From NCBI RefSeq assembly GCF_041296385.1, contig NC_091023.1, positions 22,596,924-22,660,923 on the forward strand: 64,000 nt of DNA, in the 5' to 3' direction. The notes beneath the pieces were generated by a model. It was not told where the DNA came from. It saw only the letters and a program-made list of their open reading frames with translations, and searched no databases. The position numbers and the translations under genes are program-made. Source of the stretch: Aphelocoma coerulescens (Eukaryota; Chordata; Aves; Passeriformes; Corvidae). Below are positions 25,501 to 37,900 of this stretch, piece after piece. Within the stretch, counting starts at the first letter, position 1; each line of letters begins with the position of its first letter.

Positions 25501-26504
25501 TCCTGGGGTCGTTCCCTGCCCTGCAGCTTCACTCTGCTTTCCAAAATAAGGAGCTTTGCCGTCAATGCATGGCTGCAAAAGCTCAGCTGGGGGGTAATTA
25601 GGGCAGGACATAAGCATGCATGGTGGCCATCAGTCCCCTGCCACCAGGGGCATCTTGGGACAACGCATCTTTTAGTACAAAAATATTCCTGCAGTCTCTC
25701 AGATCCGCAGCTTAATGTAATAACGTCTCTCTGGGGCAGAGCACTGGCAGACGTGCAGCAGCTAAATGGATTTTGCAGCCTGAACCAGCCCCCCAAACAG
25801 CCCAAAGGGAAAGCAAAGTTCCCCCCAGCGCCGGGGGAGCGCACGGACGGTGGCAGAGCCCAGCCTGGAAGGCTGGAGTGGCTCAGGGAGCAGCAGTGAT
25901 CCCACTCCTTTGATCCCACATCCTCTAGATGGGCATCCCTGCCCCTTTCAAGGTAAAAGCTGCCTCTCCTTTTCATCCTCATGTGCTCTCTGGCAGAAAA
26001 AAAAAGTAGTGGAAATGCCTTACCCTGATGAATTTATTTTAAATTTCTGCAAATTGAGTAAATTCCAGCAGGATGAAGAACATGAAACAAACCCTGAGCA
26101 CAGAGGACATTTCAGCATCAAAGGATTTCCTGTGTGTCAAGACCCCAGACACAGACCCTGCACCCTCACAGCTGACTCTTGAAGCAGGCAGTGCAACACC
26201 CAGACCTGTGTTTCACCCTTCTCATTGCCTCGAGAGAAGGCCAGTTTAAGGTCAGGAAAGTATTTAATGCAAGGGAAGAGTATCTTAAAGAGACTCTAAA
26301 AATATTAGCAAAAGCATTATCCAAAAATGTTATATTCATTAACTGATTAAATCATACAACGGTGTAATAATTTATTTTAAATGTTAGCTGTAGCACAGTG
26401 CCCAGATTGCCAAGTCAATACATCTTTTCCAGTCTCAAAAAAAACCCCTTTCTACGGTAGATATTGGCATCAGCACAGAACTTAAGACTGATAATGCATC
26501 TATT
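22501..26504. other. Intergenic, no gene seen
   Basis: Contains a pyrimidine-rich run at about 23258-23290, a T-rich run at 24701-24731, and a near-match to the CTCF core at 25639-25652. I see no gene and no clear transposon copy. Confidence 0.65.
24701..24731. repeat. T-rich low-complexity tract
   Basis: A run of T broken by two single G residues and ending in a long uninterrupted T stretch. No adjacent retroelement was recognised, so it is scored as simple sequence. Confidence 0.85.
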
Positions 26505-26672
26505 AAGAGACTCCCCATGGACAGCCCATTCCTGAGAGTGTTTGAGGCCAGGTTGGATGGGGTTCTGAGCAAGCTGGTGTAGTGGAAGGTGTCCCTGCCC
26601 ATGGCAGGGAGGTGGAATGAGGTGTTCTTTAAGGTCCCTTCCAACCCAAGCCATTCTGATCCTATATTCCAT
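26505..26672 (+). mobile_element. CR1 LINE 3' tail (plus orientation)
   Basis: Contains GTTTGAGGCCAGGTTGGATG, a GTGGAAGGTGTCCCTGCCCA block, TGGCAGGGAGGTGGAATGAG, and ends TTCCAACCCAAGCCATTCTG followed by ATCCTATA. It is 5' truncated to about 165 bp. Confidence 0.92.
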
Positions 26673-27175
26673 CCCCTCTCAACACTGTCCAGATTTTGCA
26701 TTTTAATTGGGGCCCACGAGCACACGAGATTTGTGTGTTTCACTCCTGATGTTCAAAGCAGGCACTTCTCAGCCTGTTGTCTGAAAAGGCAACCTGGAAG
26801 CTGCCAATGTTTCTAGAGACACTGAAATGAGCAAAGGTGGATGGAGAAGGCAGAGCTACATCCCACGGTAAAAAAGCTAAGCAAGAACAGGAGCAGCAAT
26901 AGCTGCTTCCTGACAGTGGGTACAGAATAATGTAGTAAAACTACACTTCAAGCCAGTGTGGGGCACTAAGCAGAGAAGACACAGTTCAGATTGTGAATAA
27001 GAACCTCTCCCATCTCCTTCTCATGTTTTTCTCTAATAAAATTGTTTTCTCTGAGCACTGCAGAGTTTGCAAGCACAGCCACACTTCAATGCAAGTCCCT
27101 CACCTACCCAGGAACAGAGATGCTACTTGCCAGCTAGTTTTTCGGGTCCCTTTGTGAGTCTAATTAAAGCTTTCC

Positions 27176-27200
27176 TTTTTTTTTTTTTTTTTTTTTTTTT
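27176..27200. repeat. Poly(T) tract, 25 bases
   Basis: An uninterrupted T25 run. No retroposed gene body was recognised next to it. Confidence 0.9.
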
Positions 27201-27424
27201 AATGTGAGGAGCAGAGCTGCTAATTAAGTGCTGAAAATTATACTGAGGATCCACTATCTGCTGTGCAGCTACCTCCATGCTCATCAGCTTCCCAGGGTGA
27301 GGGAGGGGTGGAGCAGCAGCAGAGATACAGAGGGGATGGGGAAAAAAATCCAGCAACTTTTGTAAATAGTGGTGGATTGGGAATGCCTTTAACCTGAATT
27401 TCACAAGAAGGAATAATAAAAAAA

Positions 27425-27495
27425 ATACATATATACATATATATATATATGTATGCACACACACACACACAGATATATATATATATATATATATA
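27425..27495. repeat. Compound (AT)n-(CA)n-(AT)n microsatellite
   Basis: An AT-dinucleotide block with interspersed ATAC, then about seven to eight CA units at 27456-27470, then about eleven AT units ending at 27495. The symmetrical AT blocks could extrude cruciforms, and the tract is a good candidate for length polymorphism. Confidence 0.95.
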
Positions 27496-30400
27496 AAGGT
27501 TGGATATCTAAAGAAGAGTGCCAGCCCACCAAGCATTATCCTCTCTCTGCATCCTTTCCAAATGCACAGGGGACCATTTCCATTTTTCCTGATTCCCCTG
27601 CAACTCTTTCTCATAAAAATGAATAAGGAAAAAAAAAAAATCAGATGCTAAAAGCACTTTTAGTTCCCTGGCTCCTTCAATGTGGGACGGGTCCTGACGT
27701 GGAGGGAGAGGAGAACACTTGTTTAGATGACACTTTATATGATGTGAGACCCATCCTGTTTGCAAGTAATCCTGAAATCCTGGGACTAGGAGTCTTTTTT
27801 ACTGAGTCAAGGGATTATTTAGTAAAAAGATCCCTGTGGGAGTATAGGAAACACCCCCAAAATCCCTGTGGAGCACAGGACAATGTGCAATGGCAACTGG
27901 CCCCTCAAAATGTGCTGCATTGATATGATTTGTGTTAATTTATCATCTTAAATGGACCTGGCCACCAGGAGAAGATGGGGTCAGGAGGTAGCTAATAGCA
28001 CATGAAGTGCTGTTGCTTGAGGAGCATTCCAGGGAGAGCTGCAGCCAGGCTGAGGGAATGCTTTTAATTAAGATATAACCTAAAAAGGCTTTTCTTGATG
28101 AAATGCCAAAAGTAGGAGCGCTAGAGAAGAAACAAGTGATTTGGGTGAGATGTCTAACCAATGGAAATGATTTAATGAATTGTCCTTAAACCAGCAACAG
28201 AGCTACTGAGATGTTTTGCAGATATCAGATGCAGATATGCAGAAAAGATGATTGCACTAAAATACTGGTTTTTCTTTTCCCCTGGTTCTGATGACCCATC
28301 TGGAAATCCCTATGCAGCCTCCCCTGCAGCCTGAAGAACCAGAGCTACCAACAAACATCCTTCTTGCCCCTTGGAGAGGAGCCACTGCTGTGCAGGCTGA
28401 TCCTTGCTGCCAGGCTGAAGCCTTCCTTTCAGAAGAGGTTTCTTGGTGCTCCTTGTGGGTATGTTTCACGGGAGATTTGAATAACAAAGGTTAGAAAGTC
28501 CGATCATGGCTAATAAATAATATCTGCCTGAGCAGGAGCATGATCAATCCACCACATCCCTCTGTAACTCCAAGGGAAACCCAGATGAGTCCGCGTGGGG
28601 ACATTTCCTATGGGTCCTCCTCCAGGAATCCAGGGCTTCAGGATGGACTTCCGAGGCCAAAGAAAGCCTTTTCCTAGTCATGGCTTAGCTGGAGGATTGA
28701 ACACTCTTCAGTTGGCTTCAGCTGTCGCTGCCGAGCTGTTACATGTTGTTTATGCTTTGCCCACTAAGTGGAGCTGGGGACTCTCCCATCCTTCCCCTCC
28801 CGGGGTGGTGGCAATGGTTTCTTTCCCTCCCTTGGCCAAGGGACAGGTCATCTGCTGGCAGCGTGGCTGCAGTTCTCAGACCCGCTGGTGATGCCACGTC
28901 ACTCAAGTTTGAGGTCTTCCCCCTGTTTCTACAGAGAGACTGAGTTTTTGAACCCAACCGAAGTAGCCTTGTGCAGGACAGGAGCATCTGCACCTTCAGA
29001 AGGTGAGGGAGGACAGAACTTCCTCCTCCAACACTTTCCTGCTTCAGCTTTTCTCACAAACTGCACTAATTCACCTCTCTGATATCTACAGGTACTGACA
29101 GAAATGTCTGTTAACGCAGAGGGTTTTTCAGGAACCTCCTCATAATGTGATCCCCTGCTGTGTTTTTTACACCTGTTTTATATAAACCACCTAAAAATAC
29201 CAATTGATGATACAGCAGGTCAGCGACAAAAATATTCGTATAATCTGCCATGAAGTTCAATTCAACCATTAAGACAAACTACTTGTTTTGCTAGAGACCA
29301 TCCAACACCTGTACAAGTTTATACATTCCCAGCAAAAATTCCCTGGGAATCTGGGAAAGCAGCTGATGATGGATGAATTCATCTCTGCGCCACCACCTTT
29401 CCTGCTGCCAAAGACCACGTCAGAAATAACCTCAGAGGAGAGCAGAGCACGTCTCTAGGGAGGGTAGAGGACATGGAAATAAACCAGGGTAAAATTACAG
29501 CTTTACAAAACTCATTGCATTACCCTGCAATGGAAAGATAATTAGGAAATTGGTTTTGTACTAATGATTCATATCTAGCTGGGCAGGAGCTCTGTCAGGA
29601 ACACAACTTTAATTTAACATAATACTGTAGTACAAAACATGCTTTGCAATATTTTTATGCCCAGATCCTCCCAGTGTTGCTGCCTCTCCCACCCCTTCTC
29701 CCCAAATCACTGTCCCAGACAAGGACATTTGGAGACCACCTGCACAACCCAAATAGCAGCTAATTGTCCTTAATGCTCTTGCCATGAGACAGGCTCAATC
29801 TGAAATTGCTGGACCGGTGGGATTATTTTCCATGAACCTAATTATGATTTCTGAGAGTCAATTTATTACAATATGATCTTCTAATTGGTGAGGCTGGATA
29901 AAATCCATGAGATCACTGAAACCTTATCCTGAGACTGGTACACCTACCAGGAACAGTCTTTAAAAAAAAAAAATCTCTGACTGTCACATTCCTGAAGTCA
30001 AGATTTTAGGATATGTTCCTTCCTATTCAACTATAACAAACTTTTTCCTGCGTTAAAGGAGATTATTGCATTCAAGTTATGTCAGCACAGTGTCAGTGCT
30101 GACTGAAATAATCATAACTCACAAAAAAACTGTATTTATGCAGCATATATATTAAAGTTGCCTCTACAAGGGCTTTTCTTTGCAGACAAAATATTTTCCT
30201 GACAAAAATTTACAATTTCTCATGGAAGCATTGTCCATGGAAACCATGCTACTGATATGCAATGAGACGCAAATGTCACCCACCACTGCACAATAACCTG
30301 TGGATGAGGAGTAGGTTGATGTATAGTTCTTCAGTTTGTGAAACAAAGTCTACAAGCTTTTCAGTGATCACCCTACATTTATGTGGCAAACAATGAGTTC

Positions 30401-33369
30401 TCTTTAGTGTATAATTAATTTAATTAATATAGAAGTATATAACAAATGTTAAATTCCATCTCTCCCCTTTTTCTTTGAATCCTGACTTTGGAGTAACTCA
30501 ATATCTCTTCCAAATTTATAATGGGAGCTTCTTTCTCAATAGTGGCCTTGAGGCACAAAAATATACTTATTATTATGTACTTACAGAAAGTAAAATGAGA
30601 AATATCCTATTAGTCAATTCATTTTAATCTAAGAAAAAAGAAAAGGATTTCATAGCATGAAAAATTTTCTAATATATTGAACCATATTGCCATTATTGCT
30701 TTATTGCCTGTTATCACAGGGCTCTTATCAGCACATCCTCTTGGTAAACGAATAAACCCTTTCACAATACAGCTCTGGCACAAATGCTGACCGTGGGATG
30801 GGACAAAGGAGACAGGGGATGGGCTGCAGGGGAGAGAGAGGATGCCTGTCCTGCCCCTAAGGGACTCACCAGCAGACACTCATCCATGTGGGCAGCACTG
30901 CTGTCCTTGGAGGCTTTTCCCAAAGCAAAGAGTTTGGTGACTTAAAGACAAACAGGACCACGACCAACTCCTAAACCCTTCCCCTGCCCATTCCAGCCAA
31001 AACCACGGCAGGAGCTGCTGCCACAGCGACCATTGCTGGGGGAGACAGAGGAGACCCCCAGTGCTGGTTCTGCTTTCGGGCACCAGTGGGGCTCCAGGGC
31101 TGCTGCAGGGATGCACCAGTAATTTACTGGCTAGAATGTGCCTTTGAGGGATTATTTCAGTGAGTGTCTCACTCCTGAGAGGACTTCACACATTATTGAG
31201 TTAAAACAATTAACAAACACTGACGAGAGTGTCACAGTATGCAAATGCACTGCTGGTGGGGGTGGGCTGTATTTTGGTGACTATATGTGAGAAAGAAACA
31301 TTTTCTGACCCTTCCAAGATGCCTGAAGGGGATCCTCCCAGTTAAATCTCTGCCTCTTTCACTCATACATATAAAACCATAACACAGGTCTAAACTTTCA
31401 CCATGAAGCCTGTTCTGTGCCAAGTGACTGAAAAATCACTTCACTGCATCAGTTTCCTAATTATCTACAGGCAGACTGGTGCTACCTTTCCTGTTAGATA
31501 GGGTTCCCATAGCAACATTACTTTTATCACATAAGAGGATTTACCAGATTAAAACAGACGCCTTCAGGTAATTAAAATACATGCAATTTCTTTGTTATTT
31601 ACATTTCTGCTAGTGAAGAACCACAATACTCAATTCAAACCAGGATGTTGAGGATCTTTGCGACCGAACAAACAAGAAATAAAGCTGTCAGTGTTTGTCT
31701 AGTACAAAATGGGGACATGCCAGCTGCAGGAGGCATTGCACACAAAAAGCCTCCCAGTTTGGAGCATGCAATGCTGAGAAGAGCAGGCTGTGCAACCTGG
31801 TATTTGCATTTGGAGACGGTGCCAGAAGGTTGGGATGAATGGCCTGGTTTATTTTCTGGAGAGTGAGTTTTCAAGAGAAGACATAATGCATTGGATGTGT
31901 AAGAGCTTCAACCCTGGTGTCCTGGGCTGAATGATGGCGAGGGGTGGATTTGAAGGTGGTCACCTGTTTCCCAGGTGATTTCAGCAGGACATGGCCTTTG
32001 CCCCCTCTGCCTTGCAAGGTGTCAGACCTCCAGCTTATCAGAGACTCTGCAAAACTCATTCTTCCCAAAGCTGCAAAATTTGAGTTCCCATTACAAGAGC
32101 TCAAGGATCAAAACCAATGCATCTAATAATTTCCATCTTTCCCCAAAGGGTTTGCATTTTGGGTTTTGCTTTGCCACTTTAGTGCTTCCAGAGGCTCTCT
32201 CCCAGCTTTACACCTGTGAGGCTCCTGGATGCCCCAGCCTGTTGCAGGTGAAGGCAGACACAGGATTCAAGGTCTCCTGTAAGGTGATAGGGATTGGAGC
32301 AGCCCTGGGAGCTCTACCACTAGAGTTGGAGCAAAAAAGAAAACAGCAGGGAAAGTCAGATCTGGAAAAAAAACAGCCTTTCTTTGGGAGATGTAGGGCA
32401 GTTTGCACAGGGGATTTGCTTCTGCTGATGCTGTGGCCATCAGGTAAAAACTGGGAGGTTGGAAGCAGGTGTTTGTCCCTGTCCTGAGGAACAGAGACTC
32501 CAGCCAGTGAAAGCACTTTGGTTAGAGGGCTGAAGGAACCTGCACATCAGTGACTGTGAAGACAGGTCATCCACAAAGCTGAATCTCAAACTCTTCACTG
32601 TGAAACTACATCCCACACCACAGTATATTTGCATGGCTTCCAGTAAACTGAACTGCAGAAAGTCCCTCTAGAATTAAATCTGTCATCAGTGTATTTTAAG
32701 ATCTTTGTTTCTAATTAATGTACAATTTGAGTGACTGCTATGGAAAGTTCTCTTGTTTGAAAGTATTGGGAGTATTAAATTCAATGTTGTTCTTCATTGT
32801 GTGCTGAACTACACCACTTATTTACTTCACAGCTGAAGTCTGGAGGAGTGAGGACTTAAATCACTCCATGTAGGAGGCAATTTCAACTTTAGCAGCAGAG
32901 GCAGTTCAGACTTCCAGCCTTCTTCATCCCTACTTTGAGAGTTTCAGCAGGAATTTAGTGCATGTTGTCTAACCCTTGGCAAGTCTCAACTCCTCCCAGC
33001 ACCTACCTCTGCACAGACCAGAGGTGGATGAAAGTAAAAAGACATTTAAATGCAGACAAGGGTGTCCTCATCATTTCCTCTGAGTCTTGTAACAGTTTCT
33101 CATGGGGATGAATAGCGCAGCTCACCCTCTCAGAAGTGAGATTTGCAGTCCCCACAATCCACACAGACCCACCATACTGAGTCACATTTCAAGCTTCTTT
33201 GCCAGACATTATAACTAGGAACTTTTTTCTGAAGTTACAAAAGAAGAGCTAAGTTCCATTGTTTGGCATTAAACACCATGTCCAACCTTGCACGACACGA
33301 AACTGCAATTAAAACCTGACTGCTCTGATGATAGGCAGAAGAGAATAACTTGCAGCTGGAACTACATCA

Positions 33370-33422
33370 GGCCCTGGAAGTGCAGTTTAGGCCCTGGAAG
33401 TTCAGTTTAGCCCCTGGAAGGC
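33370..33422. repeat. 20-bp tandem repeat, about 2.65 copies
   Basis: The unit GGCCCTGGAAGTGCAGTTTA at 33370-33389 is repeated at 33390-33409 with one change (G to T) and then partially at 33410-33422 (GCCCCTGGAAGGC). It is a local duplication within otherwise unique sequence. Confidence 0.9.
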
Positions 33423-34818
33423 CAATCTGATGCTGTCACAGATATTTCCATTGCAAATGGCTCATGAAGCCCATATGTGACATCGCTGTGGCCTTGCAGT
33501 GTTCTTTTAATTGTCCTGGCAGGTCTTCAAAAAGATACATTTGTTTTCAGGAAGATGAAATGGAAATAAATTTTAATGAAAAATGAGCACAAAAGTGCTT
33601 ATACAGAAGGAAATCAAACCAATACTGTTATGTCTGGCAAGTCTCCTCCACTCTTGGAATAAGGGGGTTAGCTCTTGATTAAAAAACCCACAAAGAAATG
33701 TAAGACAGGACAGTGCCCAAAAAGCAAAGCTGTAAGCCCAGCCAATGCCCTTCACTCATCAGGGAAAAATGTTGATTTGGGGTTATTTGGAGCAGATTTA
33801 GATGCTACCATGGAGTTTTAATGATGCTGACCACTGCAGAGTGGCCCAATGGGCTGCTCGGCATCTCCTTGTGAGGGCCTTGGGCTTGCACTGACTGAAC
33901 TCTTCTTGGTGAATCACCTACTCCTGAGTGCTGCAGACTAAATCTAGCACCAGAGCAAATGGCTCACGTGAGAAGATGGCAGCCCACGGGCTCAGATGAT
34001 CACCTGAACTTATAAAAGACTTCTAAATGAACAGAAAGGGATGTGATGTTGCATTTGGAGGATAATGAGGATGTTCAGTTCCTCATTGCTGTAAGACCTG
34101 TGGTTCATCCATGAATCCTCTGAGCAGGCTCTGACAGCTTTTCACTCTCTTACAGCATTGTTATGCAAATGCCCAGTAGCTCCAACCAGTAGATATGACA
34201 AAAATGACACTTTCCTACAGTCTCTGAGTGCAGGATGTTCACAGGGCCACTCACAGAAGTGGTGATCTCTGCTCTGGGTGGTAAATTAATCAGCCTCTGA
34301 GCTCTCAATCTTTTCTAGCTGCCCCTAAAGCATTCATCTACCTGAGGGCTCAACCTTACTGATCTTTACAACACAAACATTACCTGCTTGGACTTACTTG
34401 GATTAAAATTGCAAACCACTTATTTTCTAGGCATTCATTTTTAGTATAAACTTTCAAACCCCGCTGTGAGAACTCCCCATTCTCTGCTGTGTAGCCAAGC
34501 AGCAGCCACTAATGCAGCTGGCACATGCTCTTGCCAGGCTACACCTAATCACTGCCCTCTGAGCCACGGCACAGATACAAAACCAGGAATGAAAAGAGCT
34601 GTTGTAGATCACAAGTTTGATCAGATGAGAACTTACTGAGAACAGCAGCTTGAAAATGTGCCATTTGTCAGAGAATTTAGAAGGTGTCTGTACCCCGGAG
34701 ACCCTTCAGCAGTGCTTTACCACTGCCTAGGTGGTCTTTGGACTTCAGTCCAGTTTGCCCCAAGGGTTGCTCTCAGCCCTGTCACCAGATTAATCTCTGC
34801 TTGGGCAAAGAGTGGTGT

Positions 34819-34925
34819 AGACTCATAGAATCCTCTAGGCTGGAATTCTAGGATCACTGAGTCCAGCCATAAATCTAACACTGCCAAGTCCACCAGCTTC
34901 AGGGTGGCCTCATGTTGTAACATGA
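34819..34925 (-). mobile_element. Diverged CR1 LINE 3' tail (minus orientation)
   Basis: Begins TCATAGAATCCTCTAGGCTG, then ATCACTGAGTCCAGCCATAA, ACACTGCCAAGTCCACCA and CATGTTGT. This is the word order of the complement of a CR1 subfamily end that differs from the others in the window. Confidence 0.82.
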
Positions 34926-37900
34926 CAAGATGTGGCTGCCTGAAGGGTTCCTGCCTGGCCTGAGACCTCATCCAGCTCCTCCACAGCCAGCAAGGGATGG
35001 AAGCACTTCATGGGGACAATGTATCTCACCTGCCCCAGACATCTGTTCACGAACCCTAGGGATCTTCACAGAAATATCTTGGATTAGACATGACTCATGG
35101 AGTGATTCAAGCACCTGTGACTCAGCTTTCAATTGATTGTTGTGGTCATAGCCCAGCTCGTACAGTCTCATGTGAAGGTCATTTGAATGGAATGAAACAG
35201 GCATCCTCCTGAGGATCATTTACTGGCTTTGACTCTTCCCTATGGATTTTCTTGATTCAGAAAATGGAGTGGCAACATACAATCTCTTCCCTACAAAGCC
35301 TGACTCATTTATCCACACAAACACAACAGAGGCAGGGGGGTTAAAACTGATTTCTTACTCTGCCTTGGCATTTCCCTTGGGCACAGCCTGTCTATTCCTG
35401 TGATCCTGCTTCTCATGCCCCTGGTTTATGTGTGTTCCTGCTTTCCTCTAGACTGCCTGGACAACAACTGTCTTGTTTAAATTCATTTTTTTAAATCATA
35501 CGATTTCTCATCTTCCCTAATAAGGGAAACTATTCCCTACCTGGAAAGGGTCATCCATTATAAGTCAAGCAACAGTGGAAAGGAAACCCTGGGATAACTT
35601 GGTGTTATCTTCCAGCAAGCAACATCAATGTCAGCAAACAAAACACCACACAGTGGTCCTGAACATGTGACAAATATTTTCCTTTTCTTTTTTTTAATTA
35701 AAACTGAACCAAAACCATCAATGCCCCAATTCTGAAAGAAACCCCTGCAAACAACAGTTCAACTGGGCCTTCCCTGAGAGACAACTAATTTTATGCTTCA
35801 TCAGAAAGAACACATTTCACTCCCAAGAATAATTTTAATCCTTTCCCTAATTCACATACATCAATCAGAAGTGATTGGAGTTGCATGACATGAAGTAATC
35901 AAGTTTAAGCACTGTACATAACGCTCAGCAGCTTCTACACAAGGCAGAACATACCCTCAACAAATTTATTGGCAGAGTTGCCCTTTTGAGACTATCTGAG
36001 AATTTTCTGTTGACAAAAATATTTCCTTTATTCCCACAGTATTTGCCTAAAGTATTCCCTGGAACACCAAAAGAACAGGACAATAAAGAGGTTGCCTTCA
36101 TAACTCTTCATACACAACTTATGGTTTGTATGGGGCCCTCTGAGCTTTTTTGTGCCTGGCTTTTTGACTCATCTGAACAAATTTACTTTGGGTCAAATCC
36201 AGAAGCCTTTATTGAGGCAAAGATTCATCACCTCCAAATGACCAAATCTTGAAAGAAGATTCAGCCCCAGAAATAAAACCATCAATTCCATCAGGCTGCC
36301 CCTCTGCTAATAAATTAAATAGGTTTAGGAGCAGTCTCTCAGATATTGGCCAGCTGGCACAGTATGTGTCCATAATGCTTAACACTCCTAATCTGCAGAA
36401 CAAAAAATTTTTGTGAAAATTGCCTGTGGGGAGGAGCATTGACCCATCCTGATGCACCATGATATCATCCCATCCCACCTGCACCATGCCTGGGGTGTGC
36501 CATGGACATCTCTGACAACTGAATAGTATCAAGGACTGACCTCCTGCACCAGGAAATGAGACCCCAGACTCCTTGGACATGAGCACAAATGCAGTCTCAA
36601 ACTCCACGTTGGGCCAACGCTTGTTGCTGGGTTTGCACAGTCCTTTATCATGGAAACTATCAGTGAATCCAAACATAAGGCTCATGAATTTAGCAAAGCA
36701 TGACACTCTTTGGGTTAATCTTGGAAGCTTGAACTTGCACTTTTCCAGTTATAATGCCTTCTTGATACAGTTGGTAGGAAAACCTGGATAATCCTTGTAC
36801 AACCCACCACATTACTGTATTCCTTCACCTAATCCCTCATGGATATGAGTGAGTGAGAGGAAGCACTAAGAGAACAGGATGAATTGGCACTACTGACAGA
36901 CCAATGTTGTGAAATATGCTCAGTATTGAACATATTGCTGCCCCTGAGCAACAGCAAGGGAGGTCTGGGCTTTGGCTGCCTTGGCACCACACAGAAACCA
37001 GGGTGTGATGCCTTGCTCTGCTTTCCTCCCCCTCCTCAGCCATGGCTCTTGGCTAGGGAATGACTAATGCCATATTCAATTTCCTTAATATGGCTTTGTA
37101 TTGCTTGTACTGCAATGTAAATTTATATTGGAGTCTGAACAGGGAGAAGCTGTTCTGAAGGGAGGGGAAGGACAGCCAAAGCCAGAGCCAGGGGGCTCTT
37201 GGGCTCACCACCAGCTTGGTGCTCATGGCTCAGGAGTCACCCTCCCTCAAGGGCACCACTGTCCTCTTCAAGAGAGCACTTTTCATTTAAGTCAATTATT
37301 TCAAAGTTCTTGCTGCTTGCTCCAGTGTCTGCTTCCTCCAGAGGTCTCACAACAAAGCCAAGGGGAGCCCTGAACATGGAACCTGAGCTGTGTTCTGCGC
37401 TGTGACCTCCATTTAGCACCGTTCCTCTGGTGCTCATCCTCTCTGTCCAGTCCTTCCCTTGTTCAGGCCAAGCCATGGGCTAAAGGATGTCTCAAAAACT
37501 CTGAGGATGGTTTTTCTTCTCTATTGCTTAAAATGCATATAAAAAAAAAAGTTAAATACCTTGTATGGTCTGTGTAATACAGGCAGTACTGCACCATCTG
37601 TGTTTCACGCTCAGGGAGAGAGAGGCAGGAAGCACTTACATACCCAAGGAAAGGCTATCAGATTAAATGGAACAATGGAAAAAAAAAAAAAGAAAGCCAT
37701 TCTGTAACCTAGTTTGTGCTTCTACACTGTTTAGGATGATATGAAAGTGCTACTTGATCAAAGAACAATTTCCAGGCCATTGTACAGTCAATTGGATTTT
37801 TCTTGGATGCTGAGCTGTTTCCCAGTTCCCAAAGATATTTAACCTGGAAACACAGCTGCAGCAGCCTGAGCAGAGAAGTTAGCAATTGTGTGCAGATGCA

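Larger units (their letters stand above)
26673..34818. other. Intergenic, no gene seen; conserved-element-like stretch at 29.5-29.9 kb
   Basis: Holds the T25 run and compound microsatellite near 27.2-27.5 kb, a homeodomain-motif-rich segment at about 29500-29910, a perfect RFX X-box at 31503-31516, a 20-bp tandem repeat at 33370-33422 and an octamer ATGCAAAT at 34163-34170. No gene or retroelement was recognised in it. Confidence 0.6.

Noticed and set aside
36209..36706. 165-codon minus-strand ORF
   Set aside because: No recognisable domain and no splice or promoter context; consistent with chance length over 64 kb.
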